A stretch of 12,449 nucleotides of DNA from JBCCRV01 sp047619315 (lineage in GTDB: Bacteria; Myxococcota_A; Polyangia; Polyangiales; Houyiibacteriaceae). The notes beneath the pieces were generated by a model. The model ran no database searches and was not told the DNA's origin. It was given only the letters and a program-made list of their open reading frames with translations. The stretch is taken from NCBI GenBank assembly GCA_047619315.1, contig JBLHKB010000161.1, forward strand, positions 1-12,449, in the 5' to 3' direction. The position numbers and the translations under genes were made by a program. Of this stretch, positions 5,822-12,449 are shown one piece after another. The first letter of the stretch is position 1. Each line of letters starts with the position of its first letter.

Positions 5822-7351
5822 ATGACCCCTTCGACCCATTCTCGATCCCGGTTCTACCAGGCACGTCTCGCACGCTTCGGTCTTGTGGGGTCGCTGGTTC
5901 TGCTATTTGGCCAGGCTCTAGGACTGGTGACCGATATTTTGGTGGACGGCACCGTCACGACTCACCTGGTCCAGTTCGTTGGTCAGGCCGCGGCTGGCCT
6001 GGCGCTCTTTGGGATGTGGACTGTCTTACGTAGCGGAACTCAAAAAAGCGAGCGGGCTCTCGAGTGGCTCGACATTGTCACGATGAACTGCGTGACCATT
6101 GGCTTTTGTGTGATGTCAATTGGATTGCCGAGTCCCGCACGACCCACCATGACTCTTCTGCTCGCGATGGCGTTCACGTTCACGATGCGCTCGACGTACG
6201 TACCCAGCTCGACGCGTCAGACGGTATTCGTTCATGCATCGGCCATGATCTGGCTCGTTCTGGCCGCGGTGCGCAACAGTCAAAGCGACCCAAGAGAGGG
6301 CGCGCTGACGGGCCATTTGATCACGGCGAGCGTTTGGTGGCTCTTCCACTCTGGGGCTGCCGCCTCTGCAACGAGCGTCATCTACGGCCTGCGCTCCAAG
6401 GTCACCGAGGCGATGCAACTCGGCCAGTACACACTTCAGACGAAGCTGGGCCACGGCGGAATGGGCGAGGTGTACCGTGCCAAACACGCTTTGCTTCGTC
6501 GACCCACGGCCATCAAGTTGCTCCCACCTGACCGAGCGGGCGCGCAGACGATCGCACGGTTCGAACGAGAGGTGCAGCTAACGGCGAGCCTCTCACACCC
6601 AAACGTGGTCACCGTGTTTGACTACGGTCATACGCCGGACGGCATCTTCTACTACGCCATGGAACACTTGGATGGTTTGGATCTTGAGCAGTTGGTGACA
6701 GACCACGGTCCCATGGAGCCCGCGCGTGCGGTTCATGTCTTGGTGCAAATTTGCGAGGGTCTCGCCGAGGCGCATCGCGTGGGGCTCATCCACCGCGACA
6801 TCAAACCTGGGAACATCTTTCTGGTCGGAACCGGACGCTCCGCCGACTTGGTGAAGGTGGTGGACTTCGGACTGGTGAAGCACATTGAAGAGAGAACAGA
6901 GGTGGGGCTGACTGGGGAAAACCAAATCGTGGGCACGCCCCAGTGCATGTCGCCGGAAACGATCAGCACGCCCGAGGAGGTCGACGAACGAAGCGACATC
7001 TACGGCATCGGCGCGGTGGCCTACTTCATTTTGTCCGGGTCTCATGTATTCGACGGCAACACGATCATTGAGGTCGTCGCCAAACATCTTCAGAGCGAAC
7101 CCGCCCCACTGGAGAGCGAAGATGTACCCAAGGCTCTCGGGGATCTCGTTCTGCGCTGCCTCGCGAAGGCGCCAAGCGAAAGGCCTGAGAGCGCGTCCGA
7201 GCTCGCGAGGCTGCTGAGGCAAGTCGAGGGTATTCGGCCGTGGCTCCTTGAGGACGCGCGGAGCTGGTGGGGGGACGTAGGTTCCAATGAAGCGCCCGAG
7301 GTGTCCCCCCTGGACACAACTCTGGCGGTGGATGTTTTTGGTCGGCGCTAG
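5822..7351 (+). CDS. Ser/Thr protein kinase with N-terminal multi-helix membrane domain
   Basis: This 509-residue protein joins an N-terminal membrane domain to a C-terminal Hanks-type kinase. About six hydrophobic segments occur near residues 18-40, 45-69, 84-102, 108-121, 133-150 and 163-189. The kinase follows directly (about 203-470) with all key elements: glycine loop LGHGGMGEVYRA (209-220), AIK lysine Lys232, helix-C Glu250, HRDIKPGN (324-331, catalytic Asp326), DFG (348-350), GTPQCMSPE (371-379) and the helix-F Asp392. It should therefore be active. The order is the reverse of the usual kinase-TM-sensor layout seen in the kinase at 2-1264, so the sensing surface would be the membrane bundle itself. 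The tail, about 470-509, has a short WLLEDARSWWGD segment. The ATG at 5822 is the longest start and has a poor ribosome site. It converges with the transporter gene, 12 bp away. Its substrate and signal are unknown. Confidence 0.93.
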   Translation: MTPSTHSRSRFYQARLARFGLVGSLVLLFGQALGLVTDILVDGTVTTHLVQFVGQAAAGLALFGMWTVLRSGTQKSERALEWLDIVTMNCVTIGFCVMSIGLPSPARPTMTLLLAMAFTFTMRSTYVPSSTRQTVFVHASAMIWLVLAAVRNSQSDPREGALTGHLITASVWWLFHSGAAASATSVIYGLRSKVTEAMQLGQYTLQTKLGHGGMGEVYRAKHALLRRPTAIKLLPPDRAGAQTIARFEREVQLTASLSHPNVVTVFDYGHTPDGIFYYAMEHLDGLDLEQLVTDHGPMEPARAVHVLVQICEGLAEAHRVGLIHRDIKPGNIFLVGTGRSADLVKVVDFGLVKHIEERTEVGLTGENQIVGTPQCMSPETISTPEEVDERSDIYGIGAVAYFILSGSHVFDGNTIIEVVAKHLQSEPAPLESEDVPKALGDLVLRCLAKAPSERPESASELARLLRQVEGIRPWLLEDARSWWGDVGSNEAPEVSPLDTTLAVDVFGRR

Positions 7352-7363
7352 GGGGTCTAAGGC

Positions 7364-9595
7364 CTAGTCTTCGGGCAGCGTCTTTGGGGATGCCTGTTTG
7401 GATAGGGCTTCGCGATTCAAGCTGAATGAATCCAGAGACTGAAGGAGATCTTCCACGATTTTCTCTCGGGGCCGGCTTCGATCGGTCTTGCGATGGTTGG
7501 GTGCCAAGAGCGGCCAGAGCTTGGTCCGGACTTCGCTTGGGAGCACGTTGTCCAAATACTCAAGGGCGGTGCCACGCAGAACCCGATCTTCTGCGCTCAG
7601 AGCGCTCAACGCCATTCTAAGTGGCTCGGGGTCCAAGCACAGACTGAGTAAGGTGAAGATATGCTCGACGCTCCGATGCACCCGCGCGCGAATGGTTGAA
7701 TCAAGCCACGGCGAGCCCCCGTTTGCATCATCGTCGTCGAGGAGTCGCTGGCTCTCCCAGACGCTCTTCCCGACGTCGAGTTCGCGCAGGACGGCGTCGA
7801 ACACGACCTGCTCCTCATAGTTTGTCACCTCCGGCGCACGTCTCTGGAGCGCTACCAGGCTTTGCCCGCACTGATAGCGAACCTCAAAGCGCTCATCACG
7901 GAGACCCAAGAGTAGTCCTTGGGCTGCACGGGTTCCATCCGCGCTTGCCAAGATGCGCGGGATTCTACGTCGCACGGCGAAGAGCTGCTTCGGGTCGAGC
8001 ATGGCGTCAACAAGCTGACCCTGTACTTGAGTGGACACCGTGGAGAGGGACTCGACGACTTGCTTGTTCAGGGCTCCGTCGGCGAGCCACGGCACGAGAA
8101 TTCCGATCAGCGGGATCGGCAATGGGCGCTGCTTAAGCAACTCCCTTATCTTTGCGGCATCAAGGGCAAGGAGAGACGAGCCTGGTCCGGAGATCGGCTC
8201 TCTCTTCGCCCTGGGCGAAGTGTGGGCCTCCGCCGGATCCGAGTTCTGCCCTCGTAGGAGCGCGATCTCTTTGAGCAACTTCTCCCGGTCGAGGGACATG
8301 GTGGTTTGCAACACGGTTCGTCTCGTCGTCGCGTCCAGGACATCTTCATCACCAAGGCGCAGCGCCCCTGACTTTAGACTCGCCGCCAGCGCGTCGATGT
8401 ATCCCTGCTGTAAGCTTCTCGCGACGAGGAGCGCGCCTACCGCGGCGACGAGCGCGAGGCCGACGATGATTTGGTTCGCGAATACTGGCGAGAGAAGAAG
8501 GACCAGAAACACGACCCCGCCACCAAGGGCGTCGCCCATCCGCTCAAAGGCTACGTCGATGATGGTTTTGGTGGGACGCTTCTCGCTTGTTGAAAGCGGC
8601 GTGTAGAGCAACTCATAGCCGGAGCGGAAGAACGAATTCGCAGCGACGAACTCCGCAGCTTTGGCCACCGCGAGCGCCCAAAGTTGGGTGATCACAGCGC
8701 CCAAGGCGCCGAAAAATAGAACACTTAGTGGTAGCAGAGCGATCGTGCCGCCGAGCCCAAATCGCGCGAGGGCACGTTTCGCCAGCGTGCTCTGGAAGAC
8801 AAATGTCAGCACACTGGTTGCCGTGTAAAAGATGCCGAAGAACCTCATCAGTTCTTCGGCGCTGTTGTACTCCGTTGCTGCTGCCGCTTTGAGTGCGTAG
8901 TCGAGGAGCACTGACGTGATCGCCACCAACCCCACCAATGCAGCGAGCTGCTGCAGGTAGGGGATCCGCCTTAGGATGGCCAAACCGGACTCGGTGACAC
9001 CCTGAGTCACGGGCGCGGATTTCTTTTGTCCGCGTCCGATTCGAGAGACGCCAAGTGCACACACGATGTTCAACGCTGCGAGGATCAAGAGCGTGGTGCG
9101 AGCGTCGAGCATGACGGCGAGGCGCTCGGCTCCGAGTCCTCCCACCACACCGCCCAAGGTGGCCCCGATACCGATTCGGGCCATCTGCTTTTTGGCTGTG
9201 TTCGGATCGAAGCGCTCGCTCACGACTGACCAGAAACCGCTGATGACGATGGCGCCGAAGGTGGCCAAGTGGAGATACACCAGCCACGCGGACGGTCCGG
9301 GAGCGAGCGGGAGTAGAAACCACTCACCTACGAACACTCCCGCGCTCAACACGAACGCCAAGGGAATCAGACGAGCGGGTCCCATCGTGGTCATGAGGCG
9401 AGACATCAACGCGACACCCACCAGAGAGACGGCGGCTGCGGCGATGATCACCTTGGGAAGTTCGGTGGCCTCGAAGTGGGAAAGGAAGAGCGCATCTCGC
9501 GTCGCTTTGCCAGCGATCTGCTGTGCGATCATGAAACCGGCCGTCACAGCGGCGGTGAGCGCTGCGCTCCGATCCTCACGCGTCACAAGAGTCAA
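7364..9595 (-). CDS. Npt1/Npt2-type (ATP/ADP translocase superfamily) membrane transporter with helical C-terminal domain
   Basis: This 743-residue protein has about 12 membrane helices in residues 10-395, followed by a soluble region. The early segment IAGKATRDALFLSHF (27-41), just after helix 1, resembles the start of Npt1/Npt2 nucleotide-transporter-like members of the MFS. Other features are the loop SERFDPNTAKKQMARIGIGA (126-145) between helices 4 and 5, and a typical 6+6 layout with a cytosolic loop near 186-205. The C-terminal half (about 400-743) is helical and charged, with short amphipathic repeats reminiscent of HEAT repeats (for example 540-590 and 640-690). Substrate is unknown; nucleotide exchange is known for the rickettsial and plastid members, and many free-living relatives are uncharacterised. 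The start is TTG at 9593-9595. An in-frame TAG two codons upstream (9599-9601) rules out a longer protein, and GAGG lies 6 nt before it. GTG at codon 4 is an alternative. Confidence 0.78.
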   Translation of the reverse strand: MTLVTREDRSAALTAAVTAGFMIAQQIAGKATRDALFLSHFEATELPKVIIAAAAVSLVGVALMSRLMTTMGPARLIPLAFVLSAGVFVGEWFLLPLAPGPSAWLVYLHLATFGAIVISGFWSVVSERFDPNTAKKQMARIGIGATLGGVVGGLGAERLAVMLDARTTLLILAALNIVCALGVSRIGRGQKKSAPVTQGVTESGLAILRRIPYLQQLAALVGLVAITSVLLDYALKAAAATEYNSAEELMRFFGIFYTATSVLTFVFQSTLAKRALARFGLGGTIALLPLSVLFFGALGAVITQLWALAVAKAAEFVAANSFFRSGYELLYTPLSTSEKRPTKTIIDVAFERMGDALGGGVVFLVLLLSPVFANQIIVGLALVAAVGALLVARSLQQGYIDALAASLKSGALRLGDEDVLDATTRRTVLQTTMSLDREKLLKEIALLRGQNSDPAEAHTSPRAKREPISGPGSSLLALDAAKIRELLKQRPLPIPLIGILVPWLADGALNKQVVESLSTVSTQVQGQLVDAMLDPKQLFAVRRRIPRILASADGTRAAQGLLLGLRDERFEVRYQCGQSLVALQRRAPEVTNYEEQVVFDAVLRELDVGKSVWESQRLLDDDDANGGSPWLDSTIRARVHRSVEHIFTLLSLCLDPEPLRMALSALSAEDRVLRGTALEYLDNVLPSEVRTKLWPLLAPNHRKTDRSRPREKIVEDLLQSLDSFSLNREALSKQASPKTLPED

Positions 9596-9601
9596 CGCCT
9601 A

Positions 9602-9656
9602 CCTCTGCCCGCCCTGACCATCGCCGCACCGTACACACACGGTTACGACGCTTCAA
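9602..9656 (-). promoter_or_regulatory. Candidate sigma-70-type promoter and ribosome site for the transporter gene
   Basis: On the minus strand TTGAAG (9651-9656) is followed by exactly 17 bp and then TACGGT (9628-9633), matching four of six bases in each box of the -35/-10 consensus. Transcription would begin near 9621, about 25 nt before the TTG start. AGAGG (9602-9606) lies 6 nt before that start. The combined spacing is good, but each element alone is weak. Confidence 0.4.
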
Positions 9657-9741
9657 GTTGCTGCTCGTGTCATGGGAGCCGAACCAAGAAGGGAGAGAGA
9701 TTGTCGAAGCCTGGTGAACTATGCTTGAGCTTTACCCGTAG

Positions 9742-9858
9742 GCGTGCGGCATCAGCGAAGGAGCGTGTTTCAACAACGGCTTCGCCGACTGTGACGACTC
9801 TGCCTGCCAGGTCCCCGAAGTCACCACGTTCGTGACAGGGCCGAGCCTAAGGCTCTAG
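9742..9858 (+). pseudogene. Remnant of a cysteine-rich, Asp-rich myxobacterial surface protein
   Basis: Read on the plus strand from 9742, the frame gives ACGISEGACFNNGF then ADCDDSACQVPEV and stops at a TAG at 9856-9858. The pattern C(x)NG(x)(x)DCDD(x)xC resembles the repeated Cys/Asp-rich modules (the C..NG..D.DG..DC.D..C type) common in secreted proteins of myxobacteria. There is an in-frame TAG just upstream (9739-9741), no usable start codon before the motif and no signal peptide. It is therefore best read as the decayed end of a larger gene. The last codons overlap the stop of the convergent regulator gene. The match is short, so coincidence cannot be excluded. Confidence 0.4.
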
Positions 9859-12287
9859 TCGTTTTCGTGGCGGCGGAGTTTGTCCAGGAAGGTCGTGCGC
9901 TTGAGGCCCAAGAGGCGCGCCGCTTCGCTCTTGTTACCGCCGGAGACGCGCATCGCACGTTTGAGGAGCCTCGCTTCGACTTCGCTGTAGGTGCCTTCGA
10001 AGGGGTCCGCGCTCTCGAGGCTGATGCGCAGTTCGGGGAGATCTTCGCGCTGGACTTGTCGCCCCTCGCACCGAGCGACGGCGCGGTCGATGACGTGCTG
10101 GAGCTCCCGGAGGTTTCCCGGCCAGCTGTATCCAACCAGCGCGTCGAGGGCCTGTTGCGTGATGCCCACGGGCTGCTTGCCCAAGACGCGGCAGGCGCGG
10201 TCGAGGGCGAGGAGAACCAGCGAGGGAAGATCTTCGCGGCGCTGCCTGAGGGTTGGAATGGTGATGCAGATGCTATCGAGCCAGCGCATGAGCTCTTCGT
10301 CGACGGCGCCGGCTAGCTGGTCGAGGGGGACGCGGCTCGAGGCGATGATGCGCACATCGACGGGGTAGTACCCATCGCCGCCGACGGGGCGAGCTTGGCG
10401 AACGGCGAGACACTCGGCGAGCTGTCGTTGTACGTCGAGGGGCAAGGCAGGCAAGTCAGCGAGGAGCAGCGTGCCGCCACGTGCGAGGCGTAGATGTCCA
10501 GGCTGGTTCGCGTCGCCGAAAAGAAGGCCGGCTTCTTCATCGGTGATGGATGACGCGTCGGCGACGAGAAAAGGGCCTTCGTTGCGGCCGCTCGCATCGT
10601 GAAGAGTGCGCGCGACTTGGTCGATGGGGACGCCGGCCTCGGCGATGAGGGTGACGGCTCCTGCGATGGGTGCGAGTTCCTGCAGCTTCTCGTTGAACTC
10701 CCGCATGACGGCGCTGTACGCCACGGACGAGGCCAGGACGCGCGCGCGGCTTCGGCCGGTACGGAGTGCTTCGATATCTCCTCGGAGCTGAGCGACGTCC
10801 TCGGCGAGAACCTGCTTTTCTTCTTCGATGGAGTCCGACTGAGCCACGACTTCGCTGACGCGTGCCAAGGCGCGATCGCGGCCGCCGAGGAGAGACAGTC
10901 GCGCGCCGATCTGTCGGCCGAGAATGCGAAGCGCTTCGATCTCCTCGAGGGCCAAGGGGACGCGTCGCTCGCCGCGGGGCAAAAGCAAGATGCCTTCGAT
11001 CTCGTCGCGCACGCCGAGGGGAACGGCGCAGAGGAGATCCTCGGCTTCCAGTACTCCGACGACGGAGCGAAGGTTGGCCTCGCGCACCACCCGGGTTTTG
11101 AGATCGCCGGTGACCATGATCTCTTGTGGCACGTCGGCGAGGTGAATTTCAAAGGCGTCGGGAACGGCGGAGGAGTCGATGCGCGGGGTCCCGGCGGCGT
11201 CGACGCGAACGCTTCGTGCCGGCGCGAGGGTGTAAAGGGTGGGCGTGATTTCGCTGGCGGCCTTGCGCAGAGGCATCAGCGTGGCTCGGGCGAGTTCGTC
11301 GAGGTCCGCCACCGTCCCGAGGTCTTCCTGGGCCTTTTCAATGGCGCCGAGAAGTCTCCCTCCGAAGGGCGACAGGACACGGACCACTTGGCCCCGAAGC
11401 CCGCGCCAAAGGCCCGCGAGGAGCAAGAGGGCGAGCGCCGCTGCGAAGACTGTGCTCTCGCGCGGAATGCGTGGCCCAAGCCAAACGATGAGGGCGACGC
11501 ACACTGTGGCGGGTAAGAAGAACGCGATGGCTTCACGAGCGGCACGCCCGGCGTGCAAGCGACGTCGTGAGTCGATGAGGGCGACATGAGCGTAGGCGAG
11601 CATGGCCGCGGATGCTGCACCGGCGAGGCGAAACGAGTCGCTGCGTAAGGGGGCGCCGCTGGAGAACGCAAAGTAGGCGAAGGCTCCAAGTAAAGTTGTC
11701 GTGGGGATGAGACCCAGAAGAGCCCACGCGTTGGAGGCGAGGGCTTCCGGCGTGCCCCAAGTGCGGCGTCGAACTCGGGTGAGCGTCGCGATGAGCAGCG
11801 CGACGAGCCCAAAGGCCGGCGGCGCGATGGCGAAGCGCGGTGGCGCGATGAGAAGCATCTCACCGATTCTGAACACCGGGAGCGACGCCGCCATTCCGCA
11901 GCCGCCGGCGGCAAATGCGAGGAGAATGATAATGGGCCGAAGGCGACGCTCGGGGGCGAGGTCCGGCGTGAACATGGCGAGGTCTGTGAGGAGCGCCGCA
12001 GCGAAGGGGCAGACGATAGCGAAAGCGATATCGCGCGTGATCGAGACCGCCGCAGGACCGAGGCTCGCGGCGAGGATTAGCCCGAGGCAGATGCACAGGG
12101 TGCCGACACGGCGTGCGCCTTTGGCTTCATCGGCGAGTAGGCCCTGAATCGCGAAGGGAATGCAGGGCAAGGCTGCGGCGCCAAGCGCGACGAGCCAGGA
12201 CGCACCCGAGAGGCGGCCACCCGCTGCGGCCGCATCGGCTATGAGATAAAAGACGGCCAAAAGGCCCAAAATGGAGGATGTTCGCAC
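9855..12287 (-). CDS. Membrane-anchored GAF / degenerate sigma-54-type AAA+ / Fis-HTH regulator
   Basis: This is an 810-residue fusion. About ten hydrophobic helices fill residues 5-297. A GAF-like region (about 325-467) and a coiled coil (about 468-512) follow. Residues about 515-755 align by eye with the EBP AAA+ domain, but the catalytic parts are gone. Walker A is AEAGVPID (550-557) instead of GESGTGKE. The segment after LLFG (588-591) is shortened and lacks GAFTGA. Walker B is TLLLADL (606-612). The arginine-finger region reads MRWLDSICITIP. Sensor II WPGNLREL (722-729) is kept. The C-terminal Fis-type helix-turn-helix (about 768-806, GGNKSEAARLLGLKRTTFLD) is intact. It should bind DNA but not hydrolyse ATP or remodel sigma-54 polymerase. 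The start is GTG at 12285-12287. An in-frame TAG lies about 60 nt upstream with no other start codon between; the ribosome site is poor. It may regulate the divergent gene at 12405 or itself. Confidence 0.88.
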   Translation of the reverse strand: MRTSSILGLLAVFYLIADAAAAGGRLSGASWLVALGAAALPCIPFAIQGLLADEAKGARRVGTLCICLGLILAASLGPAAVSITRDIAFAIVCPFAAALLTDLAMFTPDLAPERRLRPIIILLAFAAGGCGMAASLPVFRIGEMLLIAPPRFAIAPPAFGLVALLIATLTRVRRRTWGTPEALASNAWALLGLIPTTTLLGAFAYFAFSSGAPLRSDSFRLAGAASAAMLAYAHVALIDSRRRLHAGRAAREAIAFFLPATVCVALIVWLGPRIPRESTVFAAALALLLLAGLWRGLRGQVVRVLSPFGGRLLGAIEKAQEDLGTVADLDELARATLMPLRKAASEITPTLYTLAPARSVRVDAAGTPRIDSSAVPDAFEIHLADVPQEIMVTGDLKTRVVREANLRSVVGVLEAEDLLCAVPLGVRDEIEGILLLPRGERRVPLALEEIEALRILGRQIGARLSLLGGRDRALARVSEVVAQSDSIEEEKQVLAEDVAQLRGDIEALRTGRSRARVLASSVAYSAVMREFNEKLQELAPIAGAVTLIAEAGVPIDQVARTLHDASGRNEGPFLVADASSITDEEAGLLFGDANQPGHLRLARGGTLLLADLPALPLDVQRQLAECLAVRQARPVGGDGYYPVDVRIIASSRVPLDQLAGAVDEELMRWLDSICITIPTLRQRREDLPSLVLLALDRACRVLGKQPVGITQQALDALVGYSWPGNLRELQHVIDRAVARCEGRQVQREDLPELRISLESADPFEGTYSEVEARLLKRAMRVSGGNKSEAARLLGLKRTTFLDKLRRHEND

Positions 12288-12320
12288 GTTCTCTTCGGTG
12301 GATCCGCCCCTGGTAGAAGA

Positions 12321-12329
12321 GGGGGGGGG
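12321..12329. repeat. G9 homopolymer tract in the leader of the membrane regulator
   Basis: Nine consecutive G on the plus strand (C on the coding strand) lie 33 bp upstream of the GTG start at 12287. Such tracts can slip in replication and may alter spacing of leader or promoter elements. It is also a place where sequencing length errors are common. Confidence 0.5.
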
Positions 12330-12349
12330 AGCCTATCATCTGACGCCCA

Positions 12350-12366
12350 CTCGGCCAGGTGCCGAG
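12350..12366. promoter_or_regulatory. Inverted repeat between the divergent regulator and the next gene
   Basis: The arms ctcggc and gccgag form a perfect 6-bp inverted repeat around caggt. It lies between the start of the membrane regulator (12287) and the start of the plus-strand gene (12405). It could be an operator for the helix-turn-helix protein, or simply a chance hairpin in GC-rich DNA. Confidence 0.25.
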
Positions 12367-12404
12367 GACAGCTCGTCATAAAGGCCGTAGCCACAGAGAC
12401 CGTC

Positions 12405-12449
12405 ATGAACCCCACAGAACGCCACGCCACACTTTGCGAAGCCATCTCG
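12405..12449 (+). CDS. 5' end of an unidentified gene (3' partial)
   Basis: An ATG at 12405 opens a frame of 15 codons, MNPTERHATLCEAIS, that runs off the window without a stop. An AGAG-like ribosome site lies about 7 nt upstream. The spacing from the divergent regulator (117 bp) suits a divergent promoter pair. The N-terminus vaguely resembles the opening of NAD-dependent DNA ligase (LigA), but 15 residues cannot establish this and no name is given. Confidence 0.45.
   Translation, partial: MNPTERHATLCEAIS

Noticed and set aside
6593..7222. 209-codon minus-strand open frame opposite the membrane kinase
   Set aside because: It overlaps the kinase catalytic core fully, and its translation is His/Arg-rich without recognisable motifs.
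9843..9855. Hairpin gagcc-taa-ggctc at the end of the membrane regulator gene as a terminator
   Set aside because: A 5-bp stem with no U run on either side; too weak to call.
10599..11516. 305-codon plus-strand open frame opposite the membrane regulator
   Set aside because: It is the antisense shadow of the well-supported minus-strand gene. Long antisense frames are expected in GC-rich DNA with strong codon bias, and the translation has no domain or signal.
12405..12449. Naming the final partial gene as ligA
   Set aside because: Fifteen residues with only a general resemblance to DNA ligase N-termini; none of the defining motifs is inside the window.

Overview
The window is GC-rich and gene-dense and looks like part of a myxobacterial (Myxococcota/Polyangia-type) chromosome. 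The basis is gene content only: two Hanks-type Ser/Thr kinases with membrane segments, an FHA-domain sigma-54 activator, a second Fis-type regulator fused to a large membrane domain, two lipoproteins and a nucleotide-transporter-like MFS protein. No rRNA, tRNA, CRISPR array or insertion sequence was seen, and no taxonomic search was possible.

Layout. (1) 2-1264 (+): C-terminal part of a Ser/Thr kinase, then one membrane helix and a TPR-containing tail; its N-lobe lies before the window. (2) 1273-2607 (-): an FHA / AAA+ / Fis-HTH sigma-54 enhancer-binding protein (EBP), convergent with the kinase. (3) 2608-2750: a short divergent region with a -24/-12 element of exact sigma-54 spacing and candidate dyad operators. 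(4) 2751-4979 (+): a lipoprotein made of eight Ig-like repeats. (5) 4988-5049: two perfect hairpins, the second a 17-bp bidirectional terminator. (6) 5079-5549 (-): a small lipoprotein with an Ala/Glu-rich spacer and a six-cysteine domain. (7) 5822-7351 (+): a kinase with about six N-terminal membrane helices. (8) 7364-9595 (-): an Npt1/Npt2-like (ATP/ADP translocase superfamily) 12-helix transporter with a helical, HEAT-like cytosolic tail. (9) 9596-9854: a gap with a promoter candidate and a small coding remnant. (10) 9855-12287 (-): a ten-helix membrane, GAF-like, coiled-coil, degenerate AAA+, Fis-HTH protein. (11) 12405 to the end (+): the first 15 codons of a divergent gene.

How it may fit together. 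The best-supported circuit is the divergent pair in (2)-(4). A complete FHA-type sigma-54 activator sits back-to-back with a repeat lipoprotein whose start lies 32 bp after a candidate sigma-54 promoter. The adjacent kinase is a plausible but unproven source of the phosphothreonine that an FHA domain would read. The most unusual gene is the membrane-bound regulator (10). It keeps the EBP architecture and a good DNA-binding helix-turn-helix, but has lost Walker A, the GAFTGA loop, the Walker B acid pair and the arginine finger. It therefore should not act as a sigma-54 activator ATPase and may be a membrane-tethered DNA-binding switch.
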